A stretch of 64,000 nt of DNA from Bursaphelenchus xylophilus (Eukaryota > Nematoda > Chromadorea > Rhabditida > Aphelenchoididae): NCBI GenBank assembly GCA_904066235.2, contig CAJFCV020000002.1:4030001-4094000 (forward strand), given 5' to 3'. Positions 61,575 through 64,000 of the stretch are shown here, piece after piece. A model generated the notes under the pieces. It was not told the DNA's origin. It did not search any database and was given only the letters and a program-made list of their open reading frames with translations. Both the position numbers and the translations under genes were made by a program. Each line of letters starts with the position of its first letter. The stretch's first letter is position 1.

Positions 61575-62092
61575 CTGTGGATGTTGAGGAACGGTAAGGG
61601 CATTAAAATTTGGTTTGGTCTTTAGGCAGAAATTAGTACTAATTTTTCAAATTTATTCTTTACTATTTTTTCAATTTTTATAGTGATCAAAATTATCAAA
61701 AAAATTTTTTTTGGTACAGTAAGTCGTATTTTCCTATTGTTTTTTATCCACACTTGCTCCCTGAGGGTTTACAAAGCGTTTCCCAAGAAAATGGATTCTT
61801 AAAACTGCCAGAATTTGCATACTGAACAAAAAATTTTTTTGAAATTTCCCAAATTTCTGAATCGGCCATTCAGACTAGAGCGATCCAACTGACCGGCCGG
61901 GTTTGTTCTCTCCGGCTCCATTCACCAAGCTCTCTTGGTGCACTGATTTTTCCCCCAAGGATCAACCGCAACAGGTATTTTATATCCTCAGCGCATTCGG
62001 AAGAAAGTTTTGGCAAAAATCATAATTTTTTTGGATTATTCAAAAATTTTAATTTGATGTTTTAAGGTGACTAATATGGGGGTATTGCAGAA
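61575..62092. promoter_or_regulatory. Shared upstream region of divergent genes
   Basis: It separates the minus-strand membrane-protein gene from the plus-strand small gene. No core element is clear. A short hairpin (CACCAAGCTCTCTTGGTG) lies at about 61922-61939. Confidence 0.35.
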
Positions 62093-62756
62093 ATGTTGGA
62101 GTCTCTAATACCACAACACTTCTGGCCATTTATGGGTCTGGCCATGACCGCGTCTTGGGTTCTCGGACTGAGTATGGTCATGTGCGGCAAGAAGAATAAG
62201 GGAGCAAGTGTGGCAATGCCCTCTCCCGCGCAATCCCAGAGCTCGGCTATGAGTAATGTGAAGGTAATTTGATAATAATTTTTTGGGTTTCAGTCTAAAA
62301 TCAGATGTGCTTCCAAGAAAATCATGATTTTGCAATCTAACCGGCTTTTTTCAGGAGAAATCTACCGCGAAGCCTGTATCAGCCGCTGCACAGCCAGCCC
62401 CGGCGAAGACTCCAACGGTCGAAAAAAAGGTGAGCTGACTTGTTAAAATCTAGTTAAAACCTCAAAAAAAAACTTTTTTTTCACTCCAAATTTTCCCATA
62501 ATCCTGAACCTCAAATTTTCAGAAGAGTGAAAAGGAAAAATCCGAGGTGAAGGAAGAGAAACCGGCCAAGGAGAAGTCGGCGAAGAGCAAGAAACCACCA
62601 GTCGCCGCGCCCGGCGCACCTAAGTCGATGAGGAGAAAGAAGGACGCGCCTCCGCCAGAGGATAAGAAGGACGAGGAGGAGGATAACGGATACGAGAGCT
62701 GTCCCGACATGACTCCCGAGCAGTTGGCCAAGGTCGTGGAGGAGAACCCCAAGTAG
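62093..62756 (+). CDS. Small Lys-rich protein with N-terminal membrane segment
   Basis: Three phase-0 exons (62093-62263, 62355-62429, 62523-62756) give 159 aa. ATTGCAG ends two bases before the ATG, a likely trans-splice acceptor. Residues 10-32 (FWPFMGLAMTASWVLGLSMV and on) are hydrophobic. The rest is low-complexity and charged, with Lys/Glu runs in the middle, then Pro-Pro-Glu and an acidic DKKDEEEDNGYESC stretch. A helix-like end (MTPEQLAKVVEENPK) follows. The layout suggests a membrane-anchored protein with a disordered cytoplasmic tail. AATAAA is at 62812. I do not recognise a family. Confidence 0.85.
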
Positions 62757-62811
62757 AAGGTGCGGAAAAGGATGGGAAAGCTGACTGTGGTTGACCTTTG
62801 GTCCCTTTCCG

Positions 62812-62817
62812 AATAAA
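62812..62817 (+). terminator. Poly(A) signal, small Lys-rich gene
   Basis: AATAAA lies 55 nt after the TAG. Confidence 0.75.
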
Positions 62818-62932
62818 CCATTGATCTTCGGTGGGATTATTCTCGCTCGTATACAGTGATATTCTGACGCACGTCAATCCAAAATAGAAGAAAAAAATTC
62901 CCGCCCCGTTTTGGCGATTCGTTCAAAACGAA

Positions 62933-63302
62933 ATGTCAAAAAGCATTTTCTTGCCTTTCTTCTTCCTTTTCGAGAAAAAGCAATTATTTCGGGCGAGAAA
63001 AAGTGCCGATAATTTTGCGACATTTCGTCTCTCTTCTAAATCAATCTTTAGTCATCAAAATCCCAAGTAATTTTCATTTTTTTTATTATTCCCGCAATAA
63101 AAATAATTTTCTTACCAGTCAATGGTCTTTGAGCGATCAGGCCGACAGTGTGGGTCAAAGTCTGTCTGATGGCAGTTTTGAAATGGATCTGGAAGCCCTG
63201 TTGTTTCAAAAATCCCAGTGCAAAAACATGTCAAGACTTTTTGGCCCGCCTAATAGCAGCTCTTGCAAAACCAAAATTTTCAATGATGTGGATGGCCTGT
63301 GA
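62933..63302 (+). CDS. Candidate two-exon small gene
   Basis: Exon 62933-63066 (ATG, 134 nt, phase 2 donor GTAATT) and exon 63119-63302 (184 nt) join across a 52-nt intron ending TTACCAG, giving 105 aa. The second exon has coding-like codons (QADSVGQSLSDGSFEMDLEA and on) and a stop, and an AATAAA lies about 97 nt later (63399). The first exon is less convincing: it lies between CGAAATGTCA and GACATTTCG, motifs shared with the family H foldback at 1165. The second exon could instead be a 3' exon of another transcript. Confidence 0.35.
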
Positions 63303-64000
63303 AGAACACATGTACTGTATGTAACACTTCTCCAAAAATATTCATGAAAAACTCTTGTCAAAATTATGAAATCGAAGGAAATGCGAAAAGCTGCCACCAA
63401 TAAATTAATAGCAGCGACTTGTAATTGTCAACACCTGTCCCGTATAAATATTTGATGCTCAAATCGGCGGTTAAACTGAAAATACGAGTATTCTGCAATA
63501 ATTTACTTTCTCGAGGCCAGAATTGCTATTCAGAACAATAACGGCAGTGTGGTGGCTTAGTAGGCTGAACGATGTTTCTTTTTGTTTGTGCTTAACATAA
63601 CTATAGGGCTTGTTGTTTCCTGGGTGCATTACTATTTTAAGTAATTTCGTAGCTAGCTAACTTAATTTTTTTATCGAATCAAGTATTAAATTGGAGCCAG
63701 GGAGTTGCCATTTCTGGGGCGTGACGATGCCAAGGCCTGGATTTTTTTTGTGGCTTTAATGGTAGAATGACACAGAGAAAAAGGTAATGATAATTGGCAA
63801 ATTTTTTGTACAATTTTTTGAGAGATTTCGTTAATGCTTCGCAAGATCTACCGTTTTTTGGTTTGGTCGAAAAAAATGGAATTTTGGCCAAAATTCCACG
63901 TGCATGCGCTTATAGCAGAGGCCGTGAATATGAGATGAATACATCGTTTAAACTTCATGCTGTAAGCAAACGTTAGCTGATTTCCAAACGAGCCCGCAGG
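63303..64000. other. Flank without a supported gene
   Basis: No gene or known repeat is recognised. AATAAA at 63399-63404 may end the candidate gene before it. Confidence 0.45.

Overview
This is a stretch of AT-rich nuclear DNA that I read as nematode. The evidence is a cuticle-type collagen with a signal-anchor, an RRKR cleavage site and Cys-flanked Gly-X-Y blocks; a cytochrome P450 of the CYP2-like class that nematodes have expanded; 3' splice sites of the form TTTTCAG/TTTCAG; AG sites just upstream of several start codons that look like trans-splice acceptors; very short introns (37-52 nt); and a dense load of MITE-like elements. I cannot fix the genus.

Six multi-exon genes could be built exon by exon with consistent splice phases: (1) a 664-aa Ser-rich protein (7857-25015, +) with a very large MITE-laden intron; (2) a cuticle collagen just downstream (25566-26656, +); (3) a DM-domain (doublesex/mab-3 type) transcription factor (29928-27784, -), convergent with the collagen; (4) a DHRS1-type short-chain dehydrogenase (51951-53646, +); (5) a 499-aa cytochrome P450 (56236-54328, -), convergent with the SDR; (6) a single-pass membrane protein of unknown family (61328-58726, -). 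Divergent from (6) lies a small Lys-rich protein with an N-terminal membrane segment (62093-62756, +). Three tandem identical tRNA-Leu(CAG) genes sit at 5757-6394.

The rest, mainly 1-5.7 kb, the introns of gene 1 and 30-50 kb, is mostly repeat. I separate eight families: A (TIR CAGTCTGTCGGGAAAATAAT, about 150 bp, TA duplications, 14 or more copies or fragments), B (TIR CAGTGAGGGACCTGATCC, TA duplications, three copies), C (TTTTCATAAAGTGCA ends with many TGCACNGTGC palindromes), D (GGGAAGTACCCCAAGTGCGACGCTC ends, about 440 bp, quoted here in two parts elsewhere), E (GCGACAGTTCGGGTCAAC ends, about 450 bp), F (a 1.8-kb foldback with a 120-bp tandem repeat in each arm), G (a 260-bp foldback) and H (a 235-bp foldback). 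Many copies sit inside introns of the genes above, and they account for much of the length of several introns.

Between 31 and 51 kb there are isolated gene-like exons (31.6-31.8 kb -, 35.5-35.85 kb +, 43.0-43.1 kb -, 50.5-51.0 kb +). They have coding-like composition and in two cases join in phase over short introns, but I could not complete the genes. The most unusual points are a family A repeat end that appears to supply the 3' splice site of a candidate exon, the F foldback, the tRNA triplication with its flanks, and the split, divergent DM domain.
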